Shown: piece after piece, positions 19,766-28,928 of the stretch | Position numbering within the stretch: the stretch's first letter is position 1 | How the letters are laid out: each line of letters begins with the position of its first letter | NCBI GenBank assembly: GCA_963970005.1 | Contig: CAXAMN010014113.1 | Span: 1,073,036-1,137,035, forward strand | Source of the DNA: Durusdinium trenchii | Taxonomy: Eukaryota; Sar; Dinophyceae; Suessiales; Symbiodiniaceae | Reading direction: 5' to 3' | DNA: 64,000 bases | The notes under the pieces: generated by a model | Told to the model about the DNA's origin: nothing | Databases searched by the model: none | The model's input: the letters and a program-made list of their open reading frames with translations, nothing else | Position numbers and translations under genes: made by a program

Positions 19766-20059
19766 TCAACCAATAGTATAGTCTATAGTGGACACCGACA
19801 AACCTCGGTCTTTGGCCCATTTTCGTTGGAGCCACCCCTGTTGATCCGTCTCTGTGTCGCTGCCCCGCCAGTTGGACTGGCCTTTGCACCGCGGGCAGCA
19901 GCTTGATCCTTTTGGGACAGGCCGCAGGCGACCGGGTCGGCGCCAGGTGGGTACAGGTCTCTTGATCCGAAACCAAAGACCAAGGGTGAAAGCTGACAGA
20001 CCACCCCGACAAACAAAGAGGAAAGTCATCTCTCCAACCATCTCCAACCACTTAGTCAC
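19766..20059 (-). CDS. 97-codon frame with a CPxC motif
   Basis: ATG-started minus frame: hydrophobic N-terminal part (M-T-F-L-F-V-C), then Arg/Pro-rich, then C-C-P-R-C-K-G and D-T-E-T-D-Q-Q-G-W-L-Q-R-K-W. C-P-R-C could be half of a zinc ribbon. Two other minus frames overlap (19719-20051, 19783-20016). Confidence 0.35.
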   Translation of the reverse strand: MTKWLEMVGEMTFLFVCRGGLSAFTLGLWFRIKRPVPTWRRPGRLRPVPKGSSCCPRCKGQSNWRGSDTETDQQGWLQRKWAKDRGLSVSTIDYTIG

Positions 20060-20217
20060 TTCGGGGCAACTTTCGTTTGCGTTTGGAGAGTAATCTGTTC
20101 AAAACGAATTCAACTTGACGAAACGACCAATCCAAGTTTTGATCAAAGCCCAACCCAGAGGCTATAGCTCCATCACCCTAAGAACCCTTGGACTTATTCG
20201 ATTCCATTGGTTTCTCA

Positions 20218-20373
20218 AGTCAAGTCTGCGGTTTCAGTGGGGGTTCCTGTGGAGGCACTCCAAACTCAAGGAACGCCAAAAGAATTCCGGACATTTGTGC
20301 ACATTCTGTAGACGAGCAGCTGCTGAAGGCGTTGGTGGAAGCAGAAATGGCTAAACAACTTAAGCAAACATAA
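20218..20373 (+). CDS. C-terminal exon candidate
   Basis: After TTTCTCAAG, the frame reads G-F-S-G-G-S-C-G-G-T-P, then I-P-D-I-C-A-H-S-V-D-E-Q-L-L-K-A-L-V-E-A to TAA 20371. The Glu/Lys/Leu-rich end is typical of an amphipathic C-terminal helix. Confidence 0.4.
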   Translation, partial: SQVCGFSGGSCGGTPNSRNAKRIPDICAHSVDEQLLKALVEAEMAKQLKQT

Positions 20374-20934
20374 GGTTGGAGGCCATCGTTTCTGGGTTGG
20401 AGGCCATCGCAGTCCAAACCCTGTCTGTTTGAGGGCCCGGATTCTTAGGGCAGTACCTACCCAGATGCAGTGCTCGATTTCGGGATGGTGGCTATTTGCT
20501 ATTCCAGTCAGGCGAGCTTCGACCCCAAGTTCCAGATGTCCGGCAGTCCGACAAGACGCTGGTTGGAAAATCCACATCCCAACTGGACATCCACCCTCCA
20601 AACAGGGCCGATGCTGGGGATTTGCCAGCCATCCAGTCTCTTCCACATCGCACGTTTCGTCCACACGTGGAGGCAAAGTGGAAGTTTGGCGTTTATCGCT
20701 GCCAGCACTGAGGGGCAGCGCTTGAGATGCCTGGATACAAAAATGCCACTGAGAATAATCGCAGAACAGATTGTATCCCACATGCTCATCACGTGTCCCC
20801 ACCATGGAAGGCCTGTTTGGGGTGTGTATTAAAATAGGGAGACCTCTCAGTTCGACCCACCCTAGAAGGTTCGGAAAATAGACCAGTCTACCCAGCCAGG
20901 GCCAGGGTGTCTCCCTGTTGAAATAGACACACAT
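20266..20934 (-). CDS. 222-codon open frame overlapping a repeat at its start
   Basis: Second-longest plausible frame. Residues 1-35 are translated from the repeat at 20828-20925, so a start at the internal Met near residue 44 is more likely. The core reads D-E-T-C-D-V-E-E-T-G-W-L-A-N-P and I-E-H-C-I-W-V-G-T-A-L-R-I. Two + frames (20470-20832, 20496-20711) are also protein-like, so the strand is uncertain. Confidence 0.33.
   Translation of the reverse strand: MCVYFNRETPWPWLGRLVYFPNLLGWVELRGLPILIHTPNRPSMVGTRDEHVGYNLFCDYSQWHFCIQASQALPLSAGSDKRQTSTLPPRVDETCDVEETGWLANPQHRPCLEGGCPVGMWIFQPASCRTAGHLELGVEARLTGIANSHHPEIEHCIWVGTALRIRALKQTGFGLRWPPTQKRWPPTLCLLKLFSHFCFHQRLQQLLVYRMCTNVRNSFGVP
20828..20925. 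repeat. Dispersed repeat, related to 10806-10895
   Basis: Shares the blocks TTAAAAT, TTCGACCC, AAGGTTCG-AAAATAG, GTCTACCCA and CTCCCTGT in nearly the same order as the 10.8-kb copy. Confidence 0.55.
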
Positions 20935-20997
20935 GTATAGTTTTAGTTACTTCATCAGCCCCATTGCTACAAGCTTTGAAGAATTTCAACCAGCAAA

Positions 20998-21127
20998 GTG
21001 ACCGCACTTGGAATCAACGGGAAAGCGGGTTCCACAAAACGGATTGGAAAAAACATCATCTTAAGGGTCTTCAACTGTGGCCCCTTCATCGGTCGCTCGT
21101 CTGACCCGGTGATCGAAGAGTTTTTGG
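20998..21127 (+). CDS. Exon candidate, basic
   Basis: After CAGCAAAG the frame reads L-G-I-N-G-K-A-G-S-T-K-R-I-G-K-N, then D-P-V-I-E-E-F-L and a possible GTTCAC donor at 21128. It ends just before the MITE at 21152. Confidence 0.4.
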
Positions 21128-21129
21128 GT

Positions 21130-21579
21130 TCACCCTCCCATACCCTCCCTATACCAGGACCTTCCAAGTCCGGTGGTTTTTGGGCACCCCTTGACCTCTA
21201 AGAGGCTGTTTATAGACACCTCTTGGTGCCGGTCCTGGTTTGTGGCCAGTTGAGTGGTCGACTGGACTTTAGACTCATTGGTTTTGTCGATCTCTTCACT
21301 TCCACTGACCAGCAATCCCCTTGACATCCAGCCATCGCGTTGGCCAAAATGTGGACACTCTTTATCGATTAGTTCAGAAAGGAAATGTCTCAGCCAGCTG
21401 ATGGACTGAGCGAATGGGATACAGAGAGCGATTCTTCTCCGAAGAAAGGCATCCCAGAACTGTTGGGAGTGGTGGTGCTTTTGGGGCGCGAGACGTAGGA
21501 TGAGAGGCCTAAAATCCAAGCCAGCAAGGTCATTGATTAGACAAAACGCAATACATTGGGAAAGGTCGAGAAATCGCAT
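21130..21579 (-). CDS. 149-codon frame whose C-terminus is MITE-derived
   Basis: ATG-started. Residues 1-115 are strongly protein-like (Q-Q-F-W-D-A-F-L-R-R-R, then L-R-H-F-L-S-E-L-I-D-K-E). The last 30 or so residues are translated from the MITE at 21152-21239 and the stop lies just beyond it. No domain is recognised. Either the MITE truncated or extended an older gene, or the frame is one exon. Confidence 0.42.
   Translation of the reverse strand: MRFLDLSQCIAFCLINDLAGLDFRPLILRLAPQKHHHSQQFWDAFLRRRIALCIPFAQSISWLRHFLSELIDKECPHFGQRDGWMSRGLLVSGSEEIDKTNESKVQSTTQLATNQDRHQEVSINSLLEVKGCPKTTGLGRSWYREGMGG
21152..21239 (-). mobile_element. MITE family 1, copy A
   Basis: Starts TACCAGGACCTTCCAAG and ends GGTCCTGGT. 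Interior has TCCGGTGGTTTTTGG and TTTATAGACACCTCTT. Orientation opposite to copies B, C and E. TA at the ends suggests a TA target. Confidence 0.8.
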
Positions 21580-21864
21580 TTCGACAAGTCAGAAATTGGA
21601 ATATAGTACTTTGGTATGCCTAAAACCAGTGAAATTCCTCCCTGGTAGAAAGCAAAAAGCGGATCGCTTCTCCTTGGAATAGAGTTTGGCGCCAAACCTT
21701 GTTTCAATCTGTTTCATCATGTGTACGAAAAGGAAATCAAAAAAAGTCCAGATGAAAAAGTCAACGTCGACTTCACACCTCTTCAATCTGCATACTACTA
21801 GGGTCGTAGGGTGATGTTTTGTCCGTCCTCCAGAGGTGGTACGAACTGGAATTCGCTGAGATTG

Positions 21865-22278
21865 CTAGATCACGATTCCGAGGGAATCCCTTTGCAGGAC
21901 TTGATTCTCTTTGGAAAGTATTCTGCTCCATTTGCTCCCAGAAACCCAGTGTACATAGCGCGGGCCCCCCACCTGGCCGGCCGTGGACCATCCGCTGAAA
22001 GAAAAGGGTCCGGAGGGTGAATGTGTGAGATTCGGTGGCAAAGCAAGATGGTGTACGAAAACCATGGGATTGTTTATTGGATTCGCACGACCACCAGCAT
22101 TGATGCAAACAAACACGCGATGTGATTGGTTGAAGCCGCATGCAGCTATGAACAGCGAATGACACTGCAGTTCACCAGATCTGTTGGTAGGTTTTCTGCA
22201 CCGGGGCCTGTCCAATGAAGATAGGGTTCTTAGGAGATCTGGCACACCAGTGGTAGTCCAGCTAAGACTCTTCGTCAC
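21865..22278 (-). CDS. 137-codon open frame, unknown
   Basis: ATG-started. Reads R-S-G-E-L-Q-C-H-S-L-F-I-A-A-C-G-F, then Pro/His-rich. A second minus frame (21773-22165) overlaps. No motif is recognised. Confidence 0.33.
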   Translation of the reverse strand: MTKSLSWTTTGVPDLLRTLSSLDRPRCRKPTNRSGELQCHSLFIAACGFNQSHRVFVCINAGGRANPINNPMVFVHHLALPPNLTHSPSGPFSFSGWSTAGQVGGPRYVHWVSGSKWSRILSKENQVLQRDSLGIVI

Positions 22279-22289
22279 AGGAGCAATTC

Positions 22290-22500
22290 TCGGAGCAGAA
22301 GATGTTTGGGTGCGATCACTGTAGGATGTTTCTCAGTTAGAGTCAGTTCAAGGACCTAGACTCTATAGCGGTGTCTGTCCATGCAATTCCTCATGTTCCC
22401 CACCGGTCTAGCGTGATGAAAAGGGGATGTATATGAAAAGGCCACTGGTCCAAGAAAAGGATCCCCCCTGGCCAGGTCTAAGGATGTGAAGATATGACTT
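22290..22500. other. Spacer
   Basis: No convincing frame or repeat. Confidence 0.35.
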
Positions 22501-22653
22501 TTGCGGGTTCATGAGAGTTGCGCATGTTACTCGCACGACGTTCAAGCTCATTCACCACAAGACCAGGAACACTTTCACTCCCTGAACCTCTTCCTTTTCT
22601 GTTCTCCCCCCCTTCTCAGGACATGTCAGGGCAGTTCGGCTACCCAGGTATAC

Positions 22654-22937
22654 CACCGGACCACGCCTCCATGGACACCCGCGATTTTCCCGCGTCCACC
22701 GGTTTCGCCCTCGCCCTTCTGGGAGGGTCGGTCGAACTCGATGGCTCCGCCAGGAGAGGCTCATGGATCTGCTCGACAGCAGCTTGGAGGAGGAGGTTCA
22801 AAGACCTGAAGGCACCCATTCGGGCGACGCGACGAATCACGCGTTCCATGGCTTCGGGCTTCATCGGCACGCGTTGTGCCACTCGCCCCTCGGCGGGTGG
22901 CGAGGTGCCAAGGTGCGAGGTACAAATCCGCGAGGGT
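22654..22937 (-). CDS. Exon candidate with amphipathic helices
   Basis: On the minus strand TTTTGTCGCCCAG precedes a 94-codon segment: M-K-P-E-A-M-E-R-V-I-R-R-V-A-R-M, then L-N-L-L-L-Q-A-A-V-E-Q-I-H-E-P-L-L, ending at GGTG|GTATAC. Helical periodicity favours this strand. The + strand is also well framed (CCTTCTCAG at 22611-22619; open to AAAAGG|GTGAGG near 22951), so this island is a true strand puzzle. Confidence 0.4.
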
Positions 22938-23039
22938 CTGGGCGACAAAAGGGTGAGGAGCGAGTGAAAGTGAGGGAGGGAAAATTGAAATGAGTGGGTT
23001 TGGATGGAGCCACAAAGCTTACAAAGATGCTTTGAAGGT

Positions 23040-23300
23040 TCAGTGAGCCGGGTGAGTGGCGCAATGTGAGTTCGAATCCTTGGGAATACGAAGTTCAGGT
23101 TTTGCAAACCACCGCATCTTGAAGACATTTGCTGCTATTGAGCTTAGCAGGATACTCTGCCTGCAACTAACACGGAAGTGGACAACCCCCTGTTTGTAGA
23201 GGAAAATGGTCTTCCAAGGGGCAATTCTCCACTTCCATGTTAGTTCTAGGGAGTGTACCTGGTCAGCAAGCTCGCACTGAAGATGCAGAAAGAGAGCCAT
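23040..23300 (-). CDS. 86-codon frame overlapping a hairpin repeat
   Basis: ATG-started with reasonable composition, but its middle is translated from the hairpin at 23164-23246, which lowers confidence. Confidence 0.25.
   Translation of the reverse strand: MALFLHLQCELADQVHSLELTWKWRIAPWKTIFLYKQGVVHFRVSCRQSILLSSIAANVFKMRWFAKPELRIPKDSNSHCATHPAH
23164..23246. repeat. Hairpin repeat family 3, complete copy
   Basis: CTAACACGGAAGTGGA at the left is mirrored by TCCACTTCCATGTTAG at the right. Interior: TTTGTAGAGG and AAAATGGTCTTCC. Related copies lie at about 23838-23903 (inverted) and 40625-40706. Confidence 0.65.
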
Positions 23301-23309
23301 GATGATTGG

Positions 23310-24350
23310 TGAAGCAATGCATTGTTCTGTCTCGGAGCAAAGAAGTTCCTTGTAAAACCGAATTGAATCCCCTCGTAAACTCCACCCTGAGTCAGCAGAA
23401 ACAACGAAAAGTACTGAATTAAGGAAATAGATTTGAAAGATGTTTGGATTATTCTGGATTATGATAATTGGTGGTTTACCAGTTCATCCTCTGTCATCCT
23501 CCCAAAAAAGTCCCGCGTTTTCTTGGGGCGCCAAAACGATGACGGTATCACGCGGGGTCTCAACTTCCAAAGATCGTCCCTTTGGAACTTGTGCCACATG
23601 ATACCCTAAACCCTATCATATGATCATCCAATTCACATCTGTCGTTTTGTGCCATACCCTTTGCACCCTGGGTGTTTGGTGGTTCAAACCGCTGGCAATT
23701 GATCCGTCATGATAAGCAAGGGGTGACGGTGACCGGAAGTAGCTATTGATCCATCAATGAACCATGCAATAATACTATGCATCAGATTACTCTCCCTCCA
23801 ACAATCATGGAAGCGGAAGAATGTGGAAGATAGCCCATGGGGCCCATTGGAAGACCATTTTCCTTTGCACGGAGGGAGTTGTCCACTTCCATGTTTGTGT
23901 GGGGGAAGGTAACCTTCATTGGACTCCTACAGTCTGAGCGTTTGAGCCTGAAAAAACCGCTCGAGCTCTGTTCCACGATCGACGTCTCCGTTTTTTCGCA
24001 CACGTGGCACAGGGAAGCCAATGCGTGGACGTGTGGATGAGGCCATCATCCGTTTGGAGAGGCGCCTTGGATGACATTCGTTGTAGGTGTGTGTTTTTGT
24101 GGCGTTTGGAAAGATGGGGCTTGGTAGGATGTCCACAGTAACCTCATAGCATGCATGGTTTGGGAGACACGCTTGGAGAATAGGGCTGGACTGAGGACAC
24201 CTATAGTGGCGCGTCATGTTACGTACAAGTGTTGCTGTCTCCGACATGTCTTTGCTCTCATGATCTCGAAGTTCCGCACCTGCCGATCATTCAAAAACCC
24301 GAGGAGTTTTCTCAATCCCAAAACAGTATGAAGGTTACACGAGGCATCAG
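23310..24350. other. Mostly non-coding, with a second family-3 hairpin copy
   Basis: AT-richer. At 23838-23903 GGAAGACCATTTTCC and TTGTCCACTTCCATGTTTG are an inverted partial copy of the 23164 hairpin. The frames at 23782-24021 and 23927-24247 (minus) partly translate it. No strong gene. Confidence 0.45.
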
Positions 24351-24409
24351 CGATACGTGACCACTTGCACCTCTTACACCGTACAAATTCCTAGGGTTTG
24401 GTTTCGCAG

Positions 24410-24643
24410 GGTATGTATTATGAAACAATTATATATGAACCAGCAACCCTGTTCCCTTCCTTGCTTCGTGGGGACCCGATTCCTTCCCACAGACTTGTGG
24501 CGGTCACCAGTGGGTCACAGACAGAGGGTCGACTCTGGTTCCTTCCGAATCCCTTCAGAGATTGGACAGAAACCGAAATCCATGAGCAATTAGAATCCCT
24601 CCTATCCGGGGTTCAGTCTGACCCAGGTCCTCCTTGGTCCTAG
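24410..24643 (+). CDS. C-terminal exon, unknown protein
   Basis: Follows GGTTTCGCAG in phase 0 and runs 77 codons to TAG 24641. Reads M-Y-Y-E-T-I-I-Y-E-P-A-T-L-F-P-S-L-L-R, then L-V-A-V-T-S-G-S, W-F-L-P-N-P-F-R-D-W and T-E-I-H-E-Q-L-E-S-L-L-S-G. The acidic, aromatic mix is one of the most protein-like in the window. No family is recognised. Confidence 0.52.
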   Translation, partial: GMYYETIIYEPATLFPSLLRGDPIPSHRLVAVTSGSQTEGRLWFLPNPFRDWTETEIHEQLESLLSGVQSDPGPPWS

Positions 24644-24901
24644 AAACCTCATATTTGCATTGAGTAGTGCGTTTTGTAATAGCAACTCCAGTAAAAATCA
24701 GGTCTTTGACCATTTGACCTGTAGGGAATGTTCTATCATATCATATAAACTTGTCACTTGTCCAATCTATCTTCGGCATGACTCTCCTGTATGCCGCCCT
24801 TCATGCCCGTAGTTGGAGTTCCGCGCGTCAGCAACGCGTTCCCGGGGTGCCGTTGTTCCTGTTTCGTTCTTCTTTTGTGGTGACTCGCCCTCATCGGCCA
24901 G

Positions 24902-25024
24902 ACGGGTTCCTTCCCTCCCCACCTCCGGCCCTTGACTCCGTGGATGGTTTCACCCACCGACCCTCGGAGGTTGAACTCCAACGAGGAGCCCGTGTACTCT
25001 CCAGAGCTGGATGGCACCTGGATC
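24902..25024 (+). CDS. Exon candidate, LDGTW motif
   Basis: After TCGGCCAG the frame reads L-T-P-W-M-V-S-P-T-D-P-R-R, then S-N-E-E-P-V-Y-S-P-E-L-D-G-T-W-I. It may splice at GTCAAG (25025). If read on, TGA occurs twice (25031, 25058) in an otherwise open frame to 25157. Other + and minus frames also cover this island. Confidence 0.38.
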
Positions 25025-25432
25025 GTCAAGTGACCAGTCGGAGACCGGGACGAGATGCTGTGAGACACGGGAGAGCCGGTCCGGTCGCGGTCAACGAAAC
25101 GAAGGAGTCGCCTGAAGGTGAAGTGGGATGAAGCGGGGAGAGGACCTGCCAAGACTAGGGAGTGAAGAGTGAGTGGTGTTTGGGGGCGCGATGTTTTCTT
25201 TTCTGGCTAACAGGTTGTAGGATGTCATAGGATGTCCTTTATAGAGCACGTTCAAAATCTTCAGGGCTGTGACCACGTGGGTGTTCGCGGCGTGGTTGCG
25301 GCCTAGCTAAAAAGTTGGACGATCAAAATGCCTGAAGATGGTGGACTGCTAGAGACCTGCAGAGGGGGGGGGCGGGTGATTCGAACAACTATTGGTTCAG
25401 GATGGTTCATGTGTCTTTTGTTCCAAAGAACC

Positions 25433-25555
25433 TTGTTTTACTAAGGATTCTTACATGTTACATAACTATATAATATGTTTTACACTACACTACACCACCA
25501 GGTCAACCCTTCTTTGAATGGTCTTTGAAGGCGAGCGGGTGTATATTGGGAGACC
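25433..25555 (+). repeat. Dispersed repeat R2, copy 2
   Basis: TTTTACTAAGGATTCTTAC, then after about 50 bp extra AT-rich sequence CCACCAGGTCAACCC and ATGGTCTTTGAAGGC. Longer than the other copies. Confidence 0.6.
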
Positions 25556-25890
25556 TGTTCCAGAAACTTCCAGCATGCAACCCGCAGCATAAGACAGGAC
25601 AGAAACTCTTCCGGTTTTGGAGAGTTTTTTTTGCATTTGCAGGTTGCAGGAGTCTGAAATGGGCATGATCAAATCTGCAGAAGCACCGTTGAGTGAAAAA
25701 TGCCTTGCCAGTTTCCTGGCCACACCTCATATTTTCTCAACAGTGCTTGATCGACTCACTGTCATCTTTTGATGGCAACATTCAATATGTGTAAGGGTCA
25801 CGTTCCTCTCGAACATTCCCACCCCTTTCGGTCTTTGGACGTGATCTCTACAGGCGATCTTCGCAACCGGATCAGTGGAGAAGACCTGCT

Positions 25891-26087
25891 GTGACACACC
25901 ATGCGCCGGTACGCATCCATGCATGCGGGCGCATGCGCAGGTACGCTGGCTCCTATGCTCCGGGGCTCCTCTCCTCGCCCACGCGTGAGTTGGCGCTCTT
26001 TCTTTACAGCGCGGAGCCCCCAACCCCGGTGACGGACTGGAGTCGGACCGGTGACATCTGGAGTGAACTGGGAAGAGGGAAGAGGTG
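25891..26087 (+). CDS. Exon candidate ending at GTAAGG
   Basis: Reads R-E-L-A-L-F-L-Y-S-A-E-P-P-T-P-V-T-D-W, then W-S-E-L-G-R-G-K-R and a GTAAGG donor at 26088. The 5' part carries alternating GCATGC-type short palindromes. Minus frames of 127 and 155 codons overlap. Confidence 0.36.
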
Positions 26088-26481
26088 GTAAGGTGGTTAA
26101 GCTTATGGTTGCACTCTGGAAGAGGTCCACGAACCTGAAAACCGGTTTGGTAGAGGAACATCGTCTTCCAGTCTGGTCCATGTTCAGGTTCCATTGAAGT
26201 TTCCCGGGTCTAAGCTTATTAGCTCAGTTGGTCTGAGGATGTCTGACGTGTGAAAGACATCTCACGACGGTCAGGATGTGAACACGACGGTCATAGCGCC
26301 GAGGGCAACAGCAAATGCTGCGGTAGGCTAACCGACCCCCCTTCTTTGCAGCGAGCTCTTAATGATTACTATTGTAGTAGAGTGCATGGAGCTTCAGAAG
26401 GCCTGGGTTCAAGAGTTTGGTTCTGGGGATATGTGGATTTTACTCTTTAGAGCAGTTGAGATCTATGGATATCTATGGTTC

Positions 26482-27045
26482 CTAAACTGTTGGAAAAGCA
26501 TCCGATGGTCCAGTGCCAGTGATTTCCTGTCGGCCTCTCTGTTTGACAAGAGTTTCGTTCGTCTTCACCGCGCCAAAGACCTCCACCTCTACATACCCTC
26601 CTCTCCAACTCCCACACCTTAAGCAGTTTTTTCCCCCCAGTTCCCGCTTCGGTGCGGTTTCCGCACTTCGTCCGACACGCCACGCCGAGCACGCCGAACG
26701 ACCACAACGGGGTGAGGCGGTGGATTTTCGTTGGGCAATGCCTTGACCTCCTTCGCCTCGGGTTTCTGGGGTCAGGGCCCAGAACAAGACGACAGATCTG
26801 TGGTTCGGGCGGGCGGATTGGTTCCACTCGTTATCGGAGTGGAGGGGGGTGAGGGCTGGGGTGGTTTGGGTCCTTACCAAGTTGGACCTTGAGATTTCTG
26901 GTGTTCTATTTGAAGCTGTGCTCTTTTTGTTGCGTTTGTTGAACCCATTTCCGCTCGGCCTTCCCAAGGAGTGTGAGATTCTGACTGCATGACAGAAGGA
27001 ACTAGTAGAAGGAATTCTATTGGACGGGCGCTCCACCAAGTCCAA
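26482..27045 (-). CDS. 187-codon open frame, strand uncertain
   Basis: ATG-started long minus frame, Ser/Thr/Arg-rich, ending V-E-V-E-V-F-G-A-V-K-T. Against it, the + strand has a textbook exon at 26641-26711: TTTTTTCCCCCCAG acceptor, P-H-F-V-R-H-A-T-P-S-T-P-N-D-H-N-G, GTGAGG donor. I cannot resolve which is used. Confidence 0.33.
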   Translation of the reverse strand: MDLVERPSNRIPSTSSFCHAVRISHSLGRPSGNGFNKRNKKSTASNRTPEISRSNLVRTQTTPALTPLHSDNEWNQSARPNHRSVVLFWALTPETRGEGGQGIAQRKSTASPRCGRSACSAWRVGRSAETAPKRELGGKNCLRCGSWRGGYVEVEVFGAVKTNETLVKQRGRQEITGTGPSDAFPTV

Positions 27046-27140
27046 TAATCACGAGTTGGAAGCAGGGCCCCTGGACACTCAGCAAAATGCTAACGGCTCA
27101 CATTGCTCAACAGCCAACAGCCTGACGGTGACCAACAACG

Positions 27141-27644
27141 TTGTTCAGTGTTCCGTGCGTGGCACCGCGCAGAACTCTAAGATGTTCCGAAAGAACGCGG
27201 TTCATTCATGATTCATGGGTCATAGGCCTCAATCCAGAGGACGCTGACTCTCAAAACTCCTGCTGCTCTACTTTCTCCATGAGTTGGACAGCTCCAAAGA
27301 GCTTGTTGAGCGACAGCTGGGGCCCAGAACCAGACCGTCTCCCCAAACTAGGCCCACGCCGCACGCCCCAGATCTCTGCACTGTCAACTGTCGTGGTGTT
27401 TTCTTTGTTCGAAATTCTTCGCCTCAGCCGCAGCCTTCAGTGCGTTCTTTCCAAAAACACGCCTGCCTTGAGGCCAGTCCTTTGGTGTGAAATTGGGCTC
27501 CAAGAAAGTGCGTTTGCTCAGCCGTCCTGCTCGCGAATCAAACTGGAATCTGGGAACACCGGGCGAGAGAAAGGAGGTGGGTGCATCTTTGTGGAGATGT
27601 GGAGGTGGAAAGAGTCTGGGAATAGTCAATTGTCATGGATTTAA
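27141..27644 (+). CDS. 167-codon frame, opposed by a good minus exon
   Basis: Plus frame with V-V-V-F-S-L-F-E-I-L-R-L-S-R-S-L. The minus strand at 27384-27560 reads F-T-P-K-D-W-P-Q-G-R-R-V-F-G-K-N-A-L-K and A-A-A-E-A-K-N-F-E-Q-R-K before TGA, which is at least as convincing as a C-terminal exon. Confidence 0.3.
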   Translation: MFSVPCVAPRRTLRCSERTRFIHDSWVIGLNPEDADSQNSCCSTFSMSWTAPKSLLSDSWGPEPDRLPKLGPRRTPQISALSTVVVFSLFEILRLSRSLQCVLSKNTPALRPVLWCEIGLQESAFAQPSCSRIKLESGNTGREKGGGCIFVEMWRWKESGNSQLSWI

Positions 27645-27753
27645 TTGGAAATGGGTGACGAATGGTGATGTATTGGGTGATTCTGTGGGGACATCCTAGC
27701 CTCAAAGCTTTGAGCTAAATTATCATATATTATGGGATTATATTGACATATAT

Positions 27754-28314
27754 GTGGTGTTGATGATGTCCTTCGGGAACCGTTGCCAAACAAGTAACAT
27801 CAAGATCATCAATACACTTTTGGGGGGCATCTATACACTCAAGAGCCACGACCAGCCAAGCCTCCCCAAGGATTTGTGTTTTGACTGGCCATTGCGGGTT
27901 TCCCCCAAAGTCCTGTTGCATGAATATGTCTTTGGTGCACAGCTCAGGTGGAGATCATGGGCGGTCGTGATGTTGAGGCCCAGGCCGAAATCGAGGTCGC
28001 TGGGAAGAAGGTCCGCTGCATCAGACGTGTGCGGACCGTGCGATCGTGTGCGTGCATCCATCAGAGAACCCAGCAGCTCCAGCTCTCCCGCGTCCGTTTT
28101 GGCGTCGAATCCAAACACGCCGCTCGATCAGACGCCGAGGAAGCTCCACGACCGCGCAACGCCTCGGCAGGAGACGCTGAGATATAAGGCAGAGCTGATG
28201 CCGCTCAGCGCGTCCCGCATGAGCGAGGAGGCGGCACCTTTTGCCACGCTCGCCGGATCTGCGGGGAGAGAGTGGATCGAGAGATCCGGGTACTGTAGGG
28301 AGATCCGGCGTTAG
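27754..28314 (+). CDS. 186-codon open frame
   Basis: The second half (from about 28070) is good: N-P-N-T-P-L-D-Q-T-P-R-K-L-H-D-R, then A-S-R-M-S-E-E-A-A-P-F-A-T-L-A-G and E-W-I-E-R-S-G-Y. An overlapping + frame after AGCTCAG (27948-28187) reads V-E-I-M-G-G-R-D-V-E-A-Q-A-E-I-E-V and could be a different exon reading. One of them is probably real. Confidence 0.38.
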   Translation: MVLMMSFGNRCQTSNIKIINTLLGGIYTLKSHDQPSLPKDLCFDWPLRVSPKVLLHEYVFGAQLRWRSWAVVMLRPRPKSRSLGRRSAASDVCGPCDRVRASIREPSSSSSPASVLASNPNTPLDQTPRKLHDRATPRQETLRYKAELMPLSASRMSEEAAPFATLAGSAGREWIERSGYCREIRR

Positions 28315-28550
28315 CGAGGTGGGTTTCATGGTTGATCCAGGAACCAGCTACTGCAACTACCTTGGGAACATCAAGGGACCGTTAAACCATGTAAAAGATT
28401 GTAATCAGGTAAGAGTCTGCAGGGATGCACGCTGCAGTCGTGGGGCGCGTGCGCGCGCGCTTGTTCTCGAGGGGTGCCCATGGTTCAGCTGCTGGAAAGC
28501 TCAAACAGAACCAGATCCCAAAGACCACTGAAGTCCAGGTCCAGGCCTCA

Positions 28551-28928
28551 TCATCTGGTCAAGTCGCCCACCCTAAACCCTAAACTCCCCCCAACCCCAA
28601 ACCCCCCATCTCCCATGCCGTCCCGCTTCAGGTGGTCTCGCTGAAGCTCCCAGAGCCCATTGGCAACCAGGACCGATCCGCTGACCCACCGACCGACCCA
28701 TGAACGATGTCGACACTCCTTCCACCGTGTCCGTGGGGTGGTCTTACACTGCAGACCGTGTCGGAGGGGATTTGTAGATGAGGTCTTTCTACATCGCAAT
28801 GGTAGACGGACTCGTTCTTGAGGAGATGTCAACCCCCTTTCAGACTTGGAGCGTCTGTTGTTTATGTTTATATCTAAATAAGTCAAGAGTCTGCAGTACG
28901 GTCCCTTCGGCAGGGTCGAATAGATCAA
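28551..28928 (-). CDS. Exon candidate within a 125-codon frame
   Basis: The best part (28600-28750) reads W-V-G-R-W-V-S-G-S-V-L-V-A-N-G-L-W-E-L-Q, preceded on this strand by GGTCTGCAG. The frame's end runs into CCCTAAA-type repeats (28571). Confidence 0.32.
   Translation of the reverse strand: MIYSTLPKGPYCRLLTYLDININNRRSKSERGLTSPQERVRLPLRCRKTSSTNPLRHGLQCKTTPRTRWKECRHRSWVGRWVSGSVLVANGLWELQRDHLKRDGMGDGGFGVGGSLGFRVGDLTR
28571..28606. repeat. Short CCCTAAA-like run
   Basis: Two CCCTAAA units followed by degenerate C/A-rich units. CCCTAAA is the plant/dinoflagellate telomere motif, but two units are too few to claim an interstitial telomere. Confidence 0.45.

Noticed and set aside
23040..23095. 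GAGTTCGAATCC resembling a tRNA B-box
   Set aside because: The flanking five bases do not form a T stem and no A-box lies at the right distance.
26213..26290. tRNA-like A-box (TTAGCTCAGTTGGT)
   Set aside because: No matching T-arm, no cloverleaf and no 7-bp acceptor stem; probably chance or a tRNA-derived fragment.
28571..28606. Interstitial telomere
   Set aside because: Only two CCCTAAA units followed by degenerate sequence.
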